Of a stretch of DNA of 64,000 nucleotides, positions 1 to 11,200 are shown piece by piece (positions within the stretch are counted from its first letter, which is position 1; the number at the start of each line of letters is the position of its first letter). The position numbers were made by a program, and so were the translations under genes. Origin of the DNA: Anisodus tanguticus (taxonomy: Eukaryota; Streptophyta; Magnoliopsida; Solanales; Solanaceae); the NCBI GenBank assembly GCA_034509755.1, contig CM067547.1:47890859-47954858 (forward strand), in the 5' to 3' direction. The notes below the pieces were generated by a model. The model was not told the origin of the DNA. It did no database searches and saw only the letters and a list, made by a program, of their open reading frames with translations.

Positions 1-60
1 CAAAATCCACTCAATTCTTCGTCGAGTCATAGACCGGTCACTCATAGTCAACGGGGTGTG

Positions 61-1640
61 TTTACACCGAAAAGACATTTTAATTTGCATTCTAATGTCT
101 CTAAATCCCCCTTGACCCGTAATCCTGTGTCGGCCTTAAACGACCCGAATTGGAAAATTGCTATGGCTGATGAATATAATGCTCTTATTGATAATAAGAC
201 ATGGGAGTTGGTACCTCATCCATCTGGTATTAATATTATCAGGTCTATGTGAATTTTTTCTCATAAGGAGAACTCAGATGGTTCATTTGCCCGACATAAG
301 GCGCGGCTTGTGGGTGATGGTAAGACTCAGCAGGTTGGTATTGATTGTGGTGAGACGTTTAGTCCGGTGGTCAAATCGGCTACCATTCGCACTGTGCTTA
401 GCTTGGCTCTTTCGAAGGCATGGCCTATTCATCAGTTGGATGTCAAGAATGTTTTCCTACATGGTGATCTCAAGGAAACAGTCTATAAGCATCAGCTGTT
501 GGGATTCAGGGATCCCAACCATCCTCATCATGTTTGTTTGTTGAAGAAGTCCTTATATGGGCTTAATCAGTCTCCACGGGCCTAGTATACAAGGTTTGCT
601 GACTATGTTTCGACTATTGGGTTCACTCATAGCAGGTCAGATAATTCCTTGTTCATTTACCGTCGTGGTTCGTCCTTGGCCTACATTCTATTGTATGTGG
701 ATGATATCATTTTGATTGCCTCTTCCGATGTCTTACGCCAGTCTATCATGACCATGCTCAGCTCTGAGTTTGCTATAAAAGACTTAGGGCCCTTGAGTTA
801 CTTTTTGGGAATTGCAGTCAATCGCCATTCAGATGGATTATTCTTGTCTCAACGAAAGTATGCAGCTGAGATCATCGAGAGGGCTAGGATGTCCTCTTGT
901 AAGTCCACTTCCACTCCAGTTGATACGAAGCCCAAGCTTAGTGTCGCGGCCGGTGCACCCTACGAGGATCCGACCTGCTATTGCAGTCTTGTAGGGGGCC
1001 TTCAGTATCTTACCTTTATGAGACCTGATATTACATATGATGTCCAGCAGGTGTGTTTGTTCATGCATGATCCCAGAATTGAGCATATGAATGCGCTCAA
1101 ACACATCATTCGGTATATTCAAGGTACACTTGACTATGGTTTGCATTTGTATCCATCCTCAACGTCCACACTTGTCTCGTATACAGATGCTGATTGGGGT
1201 GCCTGTCCCGACACCAGACGGTCTACGTAGGGGAATTGTATGTTGCTTGGCAACAACTTGGTCTCCTAGTCAGCAAAGCGTCAGTCGACTCTATCCCGCT
1301 CAAGTGCCGAGGCTGAATATTGAGGGGTAGCTAATGTGGTCTCAGAATCATGTTGGTTACGTAATTTTCTTTTGGAGCTTCATTGTCCCATTCAGAAGGC
1401 AACCTTAGTGTATTGCGATAATATTAGTGACATCTACTTTTCAGGTAATCCGATTCAGCACCAACGCACTAAGCATATCGAGATGGACATTCACTTTGTC
1501 CGTGAAAAGGTTGCTCGGGGTCAGGTACGCGTCTGTCATGTCCCGTCAAGATATCAGATTGCAGACATCTTTACAAAGGGTCTTCCCTCGGTCCTTTTTA
1601 AAGATTTTAGGAGACAGTCTCAGCGTTCGAAGACCGCCCG
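61..1640 (+). pseudogene. copia pol pseudogene (RT and RNase H)
   Basis: In order: the linker upstream of the RT (61-250), RT fingers and palm (about 260-590), the YVDDI catalytic box near 694-711, and RNase H with the typical QHQRTKHIEMD stretch near 1459-1490. The frame is broken by a stop at 250-252 where the family has Trp (MWIF), by a TAG near 583 after the PRA motif (again a Trp codon in relatives), by a TAG at 1228-1230 and by another stop near 1328. These are mostly G-to-A type changes, as expected from methylation-driven decay. No functional product is expected. Confidence 0.88.
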
Positions 1641-1655
1641 CTATGACTGCGGGGG

Positions 1656-1968
1656 TGTGTTAAATATACACAATATAAATGTGTATATTGTGTATATTGG
1701 TCACGGGCTGGCTGGTTCTCGGTTTTTGGACTGATTTGTATGTAATTTATGGTAAATATTTAGTATCCTAGTTTAGGTAATGTTGTAATATAATTAGTAT
1801 TGTACACTTACCATAATTAGTGTATTCCCATAAATGTATAGTTAGTATCCAAGTAGAATAAGGTTTTAGGAATAGAATAGGAATAAGATTCTCCTATTAT
1901 GGAAATATGTAACTTGTATATATAGCCTTTTTCAATTAATGAAAATAATCAAGGGATTATTTCTTTCA
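1656..1968 (+). repeat. 3' LTR of copia element
   Basis: Starts TGTGTTAAATATAC directly after the GGGGG polypurine tract and ends TTTCTTTCA. The last ~60 bases (AATGAAAATAATCAAGGGAT...) match the end of the 5' LTR at 45045-45104, which is followed there by a tRNA-Met primer site. That match fixes this boundary. The length is 313 bp. Confidence 0.8.
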
Positions 1969-2189
1969 AGAAGTACAGAACTCGAAATTAACAAATGGTG
2001 ATACATCAGAGTTATGAATTTGAAATTGAGCAAATGGGTGGGTTTGATTTGGGAAAAGGGAAGGTGGGTGGGGGGTGTATTTCTGTAGGGGTAGGGTGGA
2101 GGGGGAGTGGGAGGGGATGATCTCTTCTTCTTCTTGCTCTGATTTTTGAGTCAGAAATCCAGAGAGGCAAAACTTCACAATAGCATGAA
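1969..2189. other. intergenic, G-rich tract
   Basis: Between the LTR and the hAT terminus. It holds a purine/G-rich stretch at about 2035-2118 with many GGG runs on the plus strand and a (CTT)n-like run at 2123-2137. A minus-strand reading gives a proline/serine-rich open frame, but it has no recognisable domain and no ATG-supported gene model. Confidence 0.5.
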
Positions 2190-2212
2190 TAAGTGTGGCC
2201 AGTGGGCCGGGC
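2190..2212. repeat. hAT left terminal inverted repeat
   Basis: GTGGCCAGTGGGCCGGG pairs with the right terminus at 5511-5540 read on the other strand. About 15 of 17 bases match around GGCCAGTGGGCCGGG. Confidence 0.7.
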
Positions 2213-2451
2213 TTGGGACTGTCGGGTCGAGTTTGGCGCGATCGGGATAGGGGGATTTGCCGAAGTCCCGTACCGATCCCGTCATTAAACAAGATAGTGT
2301 AATAAAAACATCCCAAGGTTATTTTTATGCCTCTTATATTATTTAATAGACATATGATTTTTTTTTGTAATACAAATACAATTGTCAAAATTGCAACTTT
2401 GTGGTGTTGTTCAAAAGTTGCAAATTACATAGTAAATTGCAATTAAAAAAA

Positions 2452-4889
2452 TTACATTTTGAAAAAAACATGTTCTAGTTTCTTGATAATTTCCTTTGGT
2501 TCTTCGGTTGGAATTGGTATTTGTTGGTCAAATTGATCCACGTCGCTTCCACCACCTTCGGATAAGATTTCGTTGTAGTTTTCGTCTTCTTCTTCGTTGA
2601 TCTCCGGTTGACCGCACCTTCTCCGCTCTGCTCGTATCCAATCTCTGAATAATACTACAATTTTTAAGCTGTCTCCAGCTAATAAGTGTCTGTGCTCTCC
2701 TATTTGATATCTGACAGCAGAAAAAGCGCTTTCAGACGCCGTTGATGACGCTTGAATGTTCAAAACATATCGGGCCATCATTGAAAGTGTCGGAAAGGTC
2801 TTCTCATTCCCCCTCCAGTATTTAAGCAAGTCTTCACGTTCTTCTTCATTGAGAACTGCTTGGTACGGTACAGAGTTCTGCAAAACAAAAATATTAAACT
2901 CGCTAATTTGGTTAGTAGCGGTACGGCCGCCGCACATTCTATTTCTGAGGCTTTCAATACTAGCCGCAGAAACAACATGTCTTTTGTAAGGTTGTGTTGA
3001 AGAAGGAGAAGATGGTATGGAAGCCGGTAGGTTGCTAGCACTTTTTTGTTGGTAAAACCTATATATTTTTTTGCATTCATCTTCTACGCTAGACAATATT
3101 TCTTCTTTAGTTTGTTCAATAGGTGGTGGGTGATTTGGATTTTTGAGACTTGGAGGTGGTAGTACTGCTATACAAATGTAAATAGTTTCAATAAGTGATT
3201 TAGTACCGTCTATTTTAATAGTCGGATTTAATACAACACCAATAATATAAATAGTGGGAATAGAAATAAAATATTTTTTTATTTTGATAAATATTTTTTT
3301 AATAGCTGTCTTATAAGTTGGTTTATCCATATATTCATTAAGCAGTAAAAATATTAGAGCTATATAAAACAACATAGTTGAAATAGTAGAATAGTATATA
3401 CTGGAAAATTATTTTGTTGCTTGAAAAAATTTCTCTAAAAATACAATAAGTTCGGAAATTTTTCCCCAATCGCTATCTACAACCATATAAGCTGGATTTT
3501 GATTATGAGAGTTAAAAAATAAAGTTATAGGTTTTCTATAGTCATAAGCAACAAGTAGTTGCTCGTATAAAGAATTCCACCTAGTGGGTACTTCTTCTGG
3601 AATTTTTCTATAAGGTAGTTGACAATCGTGACAAGTTTTTTTATATTCTTTTCTTCGTTGTATTCTATTATTTTTAAAAATAAAGTTTATAGCAAATTGT
3701 ATTTTACTAAGAATATCTTCAAAAAGTGATAGACTATCCTTTACAATTAAGTTATATATATGGCACACACATTTTATATAAAAATGATCTGAAAAAGATG
3801 GAGTTAAACTATTTTTTAAAATTGTAATAGCGTAATTGTTAGAAGAAGCGTTATCTAATGTAATAGTCATAATTTTGTCAGTTATTCCGTAATAATCGCA
3901 CACTTGATAAATATTTTCTGCAATAAAAGTACCAGTGTGCCTATCATCTATATATCTATACGCTAAGATACGTTTTTACATAGACCATTTATAATCTATC
4001 CAATGACAGGTTACCATTAAATAATCATGGTCGTTAGTACTACGGCCTATATCAGAAGTGATAGCCACTTTTCCATTAAAATGATATAATGAATAACGTA
4101 AATACTGTTGATATTCATGTGCGAATTTAAATACATCTCTCTTAACAGTTGATCTAGAAAAACCGTTAAAAGCAGGATTATACATATCTCTAATGTAATG
4201 AATAAAATCGGGAGATGAAGGAAATGAAAAAGGCAAACCGTCCACAACAACTAATTTTGCTATTGCTTACCTATCTCTATGTTTATCGTATTTAGGGCCT
4301 ACAATTTCCCCACGTCATAGGGTTAATTTGACCATGTACTTGGTCCAGGACAGTATGTGAACCTTGTCCTGATGGAGCGGACGTTTGCACACCCGGTTTT
4401 GAAGCCTCGTATTTGGCATATCTAGCTAGATGAGCCCTTGCTACATGTCTCATTAAACCCCCCGTCCCACCGTGACCTTTTCCGGTTTTAAATTTTAAAA
4501 CATCTTTACAAATTTTACATCTAGCTACTTGATTCTCTACGTCCCTATCAAAAAAGTCCATGCATCTGATTTTAATGTTCGTTTTGCTGGACCTCGTCTC
4601 ATACTAGGGGGAATAGGAGGCATTTCAGTTGAAGGTGCACTAGTGGGTGTGTTGTCATCTACATTAGTGGGTGTATCATCTCTAGATCATCGTCTAAATT
4701 AAAGTCTTCTTGAGTTCCAGAAAATAGCTCCTCGTCTAAATCTAATGGTATTGTAGGAAAATGGTCAGTATCAATAAAATCATCATGTGTAGGAATAAGA
4801 TTCTGTCTAGAAATAGGACCCTTGCCCTTGTTTCCCCTACTAGAAGAAGCATGACCCCTGCCCGTAAGCATACGTTTAAATCCTTCCAT
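2452..4889 (-). pseudogene. hAT transposase pseudogene (BED finger, RNase-H core, hAT dimerisation)
   Basis: Read from 4889 down. A basic N-terminal segment starts MEGFKRM. A BED-type zinc finger follows at 4292-4561 (CKIC ... HVARAH). The RNase-H-like core is in two pieces (3976-4245 and 3409-3903), the second with the TITLDNASSN catalytic-region motif and a CVCHIYNL segment. The C-terminal hAT dimerisation region at 2452-3375 contains SSTASESAFS and LLAGDSLKIVVLFRDW. The pieces lie in different frames with stops between them, so it is a pseudogene; some gaps could be introns. In intact relatives this protein cuts and pastes the element by binding its termini. Confidence 0.85.
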
Positions 4890-5510
4890 TATAAATTTAT
4901 ACTTCTAATAATAAACAATTAAAGTAAATGAAATTAAGTGCGCTAAATAAAATAAACAGACAATAATAATTTAATGAAGGAATGAATGTATCAAACGCCG
5001 ATGTAACATCGACGTGTAATCGAGAGGTTGAAAATTGAAATTTTGCTCGATGGAAGATCCTCAAGTTAGTTGCCAACTTCACTCCCAAATGAATAAATAA
5101 AATTGAATATTTAGTAGACAATGTAGACTTGTAGAGAGATAGATTGAGAGATTAGAGAGATTGTAGGAAGATTTATGAGAAAGATGAAGAGAAAATGAGG
5201 TGTTTATAGTTGGAAATTGGGTTAAAGTGTAAATATAATAACTTATGGGTTAAAAATAAATATTAAGGGGGTAGGGGGGGGGGAATGGCTGTTGCACAAC
5301 GGCCAAAATGTAAAATGGTCGTTGGTGCAACAATTATTTTTGTAAGGGGGGGGGGGGCTTTGAGCGGGATCGGGACCGGGTCGGGCCTGGCGGGATTGGG
5401 GCGGGCCGGGAAGGGTCGGGACGAGACCATGTCCCATCCCGGTTCGAGTCCCGGTACCGCAAAAAAAAAAAAAAAAAAAGTTGGGTTAGGGGCGGTGTCG
5501 GGGCTTGACC

Positions 5511-5540
5511 GGGCCGACCCGGCCCACTGGCCAGCCTTAC
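5511..5540. repeat. hAT right terminal inverted repeat
   Basis: GACCCGGCCCACTGGCC is the inverse of the left terminus. Inboard lie an A-run (5461-5479) and dense GGGxCGGG subterminal motifs (5357-5425). Confidence 0.7.
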
Positions 5541-5631
5541 TGAACCAAAGTCAAATAGTGGACTAGTACTTTTTTTTTCGTTTCCCACGTGTTAATTTCG
5601 CTCCATAACCATTTTTGTCAAATTATTTAAA

Positions 5632-6274
5632 CTAGGGGGAAAATGTCCAAATATGTCATCCAACTATTGAAAATGACTTATTATACCATTTGTCAATATT
5701 TTGATTCATTTATGTTATCGTCCTTACCAAAATAGTTTATTCATGTCATTTTTTATTAACGTCAGTTTTACAATAATAGATATGACACATGACCTCTAAC
5801 TAGATTATGTTTGTGGGTGGATCGGGTGTATGGATCAAATTTTTTATTAATTTGGGATTTAAAATTAGGCTAGTTTAATTAAACGACATGAACCTCTAAT
5901 TGGAGGTCACGTGTCATATCTGGTATTGTAAAATCAGCGTTAATGAAAAATGGCATGGATGAGCCATTTTTGTAACGACGATGGCATAAATGATTCTAAC
6001 TATTGATGAGTGGCATAAATGAGCCATTTCCGATAGTTCGATGGCATATTTGAGTCTTTTCCGTTTGAACTATAGCCACTGAACTTAACAAAATGGCTCA
6101 TATATGCCACTCGTAAAATGAATAGTTTAGTCCAATAGCAATAGAGTTTTGTTAGTGAGTAATGACATATCCCAAAATGGTAACGGAGTTGGCATTTTTG
6201 AGCCAAACTATTAACGAGTGGCATGAATGAACATTTTCTAATAGTTCGATGGCATGTTTGAGTTTTTTCCCTAG
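5632..6274. mobile_element. MITE-like element with long inverted ends
   Basis: The left end, CTAGGGGGAAAATGTCCAAA and onward to CATCCAACTATT, is the inverse of the right end (GGCATGTTTGAGTTTTTTCC followed by CTAG). The interior repeats GGCATAAATGAGCC-type words several times in both orientations, so it looks like a foldback built from, or invaded by, relatives. No coding capacity. Confidence 0.65.
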
Positions 6275-6300
6275 AAAAAATGGAGATTTATTTAGGAATT

Positions 6301-6540
6301 GGGAAAAGGCTCAAATATGTCTGTGAACTTAACGAAATGGCTCATATATGTCACTCGTAAAATGAAGGGTTTAGATAATGTCACGTGGAAAAATCTAATA
6401 GTAGTAGAGTTCTGTTAATGAGTAATGACATATATGACCTAAAATGGTAACAACGATGGCATGTTTGAATCCAACTATTAACGAGCGGCATGAATGAGCC
6501 TTTTCTGATAATTCGATGGCGTATTTAAGCTTTTTCCCTA
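6301..6540. mobile_element. MITE, 240 bp, same family
   Basis: Starts GGGAAAAGGCTCAAATATG and ends GGCGTATTTAAGCTTTTTCCC, which is its inverse with a few changes. It shares interior words (AATGGCTCATATATG, AACGAGYGGCATGAATGAGC) with 5632-6274. Confidence 0.65.
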
Positions 6541-7059
6541 TATTATATCAGTATATATACCATGCCAAGAAAGACTGAATTCTAGTTGAATGACTTGTTA
6601 CAAGTACAAGTGCATAGTTTGGTATGGTTCAATATGGTTGCTATTTGTCGACATATTTGAGTTTACAATTTAGTTAGTTATTACTAATGTGGTACGAGTT
6701 TTGCTTTTATTTGCATTCGTTTTATCTTTATTGATCATATTTATTTTGGAAAAAGCACAAGATATGTGATCTTTACATCTATTTCTTTTGTACTTCTTCA
6801 CTTTTACTTGTCAACTATTCTATAAATAAATTTTTACTTGTCACATTTAGAATATCAAGAGAAAAATAGTTTATTTTTCCTATTTTGTCCATAGCATTAA
6901 TTATTCATTTCAAATCAATTTTAAGTCTCATTAAGACTATACACTAATTAATATGAGTATTTTGGTAAAATATACACTTCATTTATTATTTCTTAAGGGA
7001 CGTGCAAAGTTAAAATTTGACTAGTAGAAGTGAACGGAGAGAGTAATTAGAAATCCTTG
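6541..7059. other. AT-rich intergenic DNA
   Basis: I see no gene, RNA or clear repeat here. Confidence 0.4.
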
Positions 7060-7590
7060 TGATATTTAGGCGCCCATTCATTCCTTGATTTCTATGAAGG
7101 GTTAACTTGCTTCATAATTTGACGATATTTGTACTATATGGGGTGGGGAGAAAGGCAATTTACCTAGCTTTAGGCGCTGAGCGAGAAAGGTCTCTTCTTT
7201 CCTTCTCGTTGGATGACCGACCCTTTCTTAGACTTGGTGAACTCATGTCGCGATGTTTACTAGTCTTCTCGGCTGGAATCATAAATGGGTTGTCTCCTCT
7301 GCTGATGATCTTTTCTATAGGTAGTGTGGAACGTGCGGAACCACATATTGGATTACTCCAGTGCGCCACGAAACCGCTGATGCCGAGTCGGCTCCTATGC
7401 CGCTAGCTATGAACGCAAAATCATTTACCTGGTCTTTTCAAGAAACTCTATTTTTTGAAGTAGAACAATGTGATGGTTGTAAGTCTATTTGCCGTTATGG
7501 TTTGTGCATCATCCTTCTGGTTATGCTAGCTCTCTTTTCTATACGTGAAAAACAGAGACGGATATAGGGTAGGTTCTGACTCGCTTCTTC
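7060..7590. other. GC-richer tract, possible organelle-derived insert
   Basis: About 500 bp with clearly higher G+C than its flanks. It contains an open plus-strand frame (7107-7406) of 99 residues with no domain I recognise. The texture (balanced composition, long open frames on both strands, no simple repeats) resembles plant mitochondrial DNA. This is a guess from composition, not from a recognised gene. Confidence 0.25.
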
Positions 7591-7695
7591 AACTTTAAGT
7601 TCCGTTAGATGTTTTTCATTTTGATAAGAATAGGTGGATTTACTTGTATCTATTGCTTTTTGCTCGAACTATAGATACATATGAAATATAAGTTA

Positions 7696-7720
7696 AATAT
7701 ATATATATATATATATATGA
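7696..7720. repeat. (TA)n microsatellite
   Basis: About 12 uninterrupted TA units. Confidence 0.85.
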
Positions 7721-8249
7721 TAAGATTACATTAATTTTGAACCACCGGCTCTAGATCTTGTATTGGTCTTTGGTGAAAAAAACAGGCACAAACACACAGG
7801 CACACACATATATATTTTTTATTATACTACTAGTATATATTTAAATTTTTTGATGGTCACATGAATATGAAAAATAGACAAAATTATTTTTTCATATACA
7901 AAATATATGAAAATATTTGTAGACATTGCACATGAATATGCTCCCTTTATGTGGGGGAAATTACTTGTGCCCTCATTATTATTAGCAAAAGGATAATAAT
8001 GACAACGAGGCATTAAGCAAACTTATCCTAAATTAATGGACAAACAATTTATAAGGTCAATTTTAAACAAGAATTATTTTAGCTCTAGATAAATTACAGA
8101 AATATTCTACACTCGTTAATTAATACATACAAGCACTTCACATTATAGTAGTATTAATACATAACACATTATACCATCCGGAAAATCACTTGCTACAATC
8201 GATGAAATTTTGATTGAATGTATTTATTAAAAAATATCGTCCGATTTCA
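7721..8249. other. downstream flank of Aux/IAA gene A
   Basis: AT-rich. It includes the presumed 3' untranslated region just below the stop codon at 8250-8252. A CA-rich patch lies at 7782-7808. No other feature seen. Confidence 0.5.
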
Positions 8250-8287
8250 TCAATTTCTGTTCTTGCATTTCTGCATAACCCTTGGTG
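8250..8287 (-). CDS. Aux/IAA gene A, exon 5 (C-terminus)
   Basis: Only 38 nt: APRVMQKCKNRN and TGA (8252-8250). Acceptor TTCAG ends at 8288. This is the usual short last exon of the IAA7/14/17 group. Confidence 0.9.
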
Positions 8288-11200
8288 CTGAAGTTAAATT
8301 AAGAAAACTAATTCAGTAGTCTAGTCAATATACTAAGTAAACAATTTGTTTAATTAAGTAGAACAGATTTGCAACAAATTAAACCAAGGTAAAATAAATA
8401 ACACTATTGCTTATTAATATATCATACCTAGTCCTATTGCTTCAGTTCCTTTCATGATGCGTAAGCGCTTGCAAGAATCAACAAACATCCTGTACATTGA
8501 ATGCAACAATGTTATTAATCAAGTGAAAATTTAGGGGCATAAGTATAGTGTGATGTTCATGATAGATGGCGGACCGATGAGGGTGGATCACATAGAAGGA
8601 TTGACCGAGTTTTAGACAAAATACTTTAAGTGAATCCCACATAAAAATCGGAAAATAAAATAATTTTTTTATAAGATATTACACTAGTTCACATAATACA
8701 CGCGTTTTTGTGCTCAATGATAACATAGCCCAAGGGAAAATTTGTGAGGCTTGTCGAAGCAAAACAAACAATATGTTTCATGAACGCTTGGATCGTGACA
8801 TACAATAAAGGTGTAAAGTCCCGAGAATTAATAAAAAAAAAAACTTGCACGTCTCCCCCTAAACCAACCCCTCTCCCTCAACCCTTTCTTCCACTCCCTC
8901 ACATCCCAAAATTTATGCAACATACATACACACACGACACAACACACACATACACCTAAATATATAAAACACAACAAAAGGGGACAGAAAGCAAAAAAGT
9001 AATCCGGAAAAGAAAAAAAATAGTTTTATTAAAAGAGTTTGAGGGATTGCGAGTTTGAGTTCTAGTTCCTGTTGAGTTTCGGTGACGACGCTTGCTGCTG
9101 TTTTCAGTAAATTTTATCCGCAGTAGATCGTAGCCGTTTTCTTATTGTGAATTAATCTTCGCAAAAAATCTTGAGGAGGTTGGAAAAGATTGCGAAGAAA
9201 TAGAGATGAGTTTTCTCACTCACAAATTCTTAGTAAAATCCTTTGTTTTGAGTTACAATGCATGTTAAAAAAATATGTTTCTGGAAATATAGGTTGTGAT
9301 GAATTAATTGATATAAGTATTGTCTTGTAACAAGTTTGAGTCATGTAATTGCAAACTGTTTTAGCTGAGTTATCCTTGTTAGAATGGGACGAAATTTTCC
9401 AGTGTTGTACATCTTTGTTTCACGGTCAGATTGAGTCCAAACGGGGCCAAAACCAACATACGGTTTGAGAGTTATCACTGTTTAAATTTTCTGCCTCGGA
9501 TCGACTGAAATCCGGAAGGGCAGAACCTATAACCTAAAAACTGTACAAATCGATAAAGAATCTGAAAGTTTGTGCTGAATAATAGTTCTAGTTTTCTCTG
9601 TTATTGACAGTTTGAGACCTTACTGAGATCGATCCGACATACGGTTTGAGAGTTATCGCTGTTTAAGATTTCTGCCTCGGATCGACTGAAATCCGGAAGG
9701 GCAGAACGTATAACGTAAAAACTGTACAAATCGGTAAAGAATATGAAAGTTTGTGCTGAATAATTGTTCTAGTTTTCTCTGTTCTTGGCAGTCTGAGACC
9801 TTACGGAGATCAATCCAACTTATGGATAAAAAGTTATGATTGTTTTAAGATTATATCTTTTTTTCAAAAATCTGGCAAGACAGTTTTCATAGGGTTATTT
9901 CTTTCGTGAAGTTGTACTAGTTATACTAAGTATTTTCAGAGAAAACTTGATATAGTGATAGGTCCCTGTGTTACTTTTGATTCGGTGCAAGAAACACCTT
10001 ATTTGAGATTACGGTTTGAAAGTTATAACCCTTATAAGTGAAAAGGATGAAAAGTTGAAAGAAAGAATTATTACTTGAAGAAAAATATGACCAAGTATGG
10101 AAATCTATTATTCTCTTAGTATATTTTATATATAAAATATTGGAACGGGTTGCACGTACCGCAACAAATATATAATATAATATATTGGATCGAGTTGCAT
10201 GCACCGCAACAAACATATAATATATTATATTGGATCGGGTTGCACGCACCGCAATAAATACATATATATAATATATTGGATCGGATTGCATGCACCACAA
10301 CAAATATATAAAATATTGGATCGGGTTGCACGCACCGCAATAATTATATAGTATAATATATTGGATCGGGTTGCACGCACCGCAATAATTATATAGCATC
10401 ATATATTGGATCGGGTTGCACGCACCACAATAATTATATAGTACAATATATGGGATCGGACTGTTCGTGCCGCGATTTCTTTCATAAATGTGTACTGGTT
10501 AAACTACGCATTCCCTAGGACAAGTTGGGAGAGAATTTCATTTTTGTATGTGATCAGTTATTATTGGCTTGTACGTTGAAAGTGTTGTAATATGTTTCAT
10601 AACGTGCTTATTATGTTTATAATATAATTGTACTTAGAGCATTGTGAGATTACTTTGAATTGTAAGGCGAAATCCTCACTCAACCCCGGATGGTAGGGCT
10701 GACTCTTTTATCCAACATGTTTCAGGTAAGCGCGATAAAGGAAAAACTCCGCAACAGGGCTAGCGACCGTCCCGCAGCCTCACTGTTCCACCAATCCATT
10801 GCTCCAGATTTGGTGATGGTCTCTCTTGATTAAGTAGGTTGAAGAACCAAGTTTCGTTATCTCAGGGAATGCCCCATATGAGACTGTTTTCTTTTAAGAT
10901 TTGGATATTTTTATTCTGTATTTGAACTTCCATCGAGTCTAGAAAAAATTGTGGATGCACGAGTATGGGCTCGTGCTTTCATTAAAGAAGTACATGTTTC
11001 TACTATTTCCGCACCTAGATACATGTTTAATTTAGGAAGAAAAGAATTTAAATGGTTCGCCTGGAAAGGGATAGTTGCTCAGGTGCCATCACGCCCTAAG
11101 GGAAGACTCGAGAAAAGTCGAGGCGTGACAGAAGGTCTTACGGCTTGAGCTATTATACATAAATAATTGAAGTTTTTCATAAAGGATTTATGTTTTATAT

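Larger units (their letters stand above)
1..1968 (+). mobile_element. Ty1/copia retrotransposon, 3' part with 3' LTR
   Basis: Reverse transcriptase, RNase H, polypurine tract and 3' LTR of a copia element whose 5' part lies left of the window. Its protein resembles the element at 44886-49661 closely enough (linker before the RT, YVDDI box, RNase H) to place both in one family. Several nonsense codons and frame changes make it non-autonomous. The purine-rich run before the LTR (GCGGGGG at about 1649-1655) matches the other copy. Confidence 0.9.
2190..5540 (-). mobile_element. hAT-superfamily DNA transposon, degenerate
   Basis: A 3.35 kb element bounded by imperfect inverted termini. The left end reads GTGGCCAGTGGGCCGGG (about 2194-2210). 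The right end, read on the minus strand, carries GGCCAGTGGGCCGGG (about 5518-5532). Subterminal DNA at both ends is rich in GGGxCGGG-type repeats, typical of plant hAT elements. The interior encodes a hAT transposase on the minus strand in broken frames. I could not find a convincing 8-bp target duplication at the ends. Confidence 0.85.
8812..11130 (+). mobile_element. solo LTR (2.3 kb) in intron 3 of gene A
   Basis: Starts TGTAAAGTCCCGA and ends GTCGAGGCGTGACA. A second copy with the same ends lies at 28385-30691. It is flanked by AAAGG (8807-8811) and GAAGG (11131-11135), a 5-bp target duplication with one change. There is no internal coding region, so this is a solo LTR left by recombination. 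The length and TGTAAAGTCCCG start suggest a Ty3/gypsy element; that assignment is inferred. It contains a 181-bp tandem duplication and a 45-bp minisatellite. Confidence 0.8.

Noticed and set aside
1969..2388. Minus-strand frame rich in Pro and Ser beside the hAT element
   Set aside because: It crosses the hAT terminus, has no domain and mixes transposon and flank. Not a gene.
5440..5480. GGTTCGAGTCCCGG followed by an A-run, like a tRNA B box with poly(A)
   Set aside because: No A box lies at the right distance, and it lies within the GGGxCGGG subterminal array of the hAT element. Most likely a chance match.
9971..10402. Minus-strand frame of 143 residues with repeated CGACNPIQY-like units
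   Set aside because: It is a translation of the LTR minisatellite. The repeat length and spacer drift explain the open frame. There is no signal peptide or conserved start.
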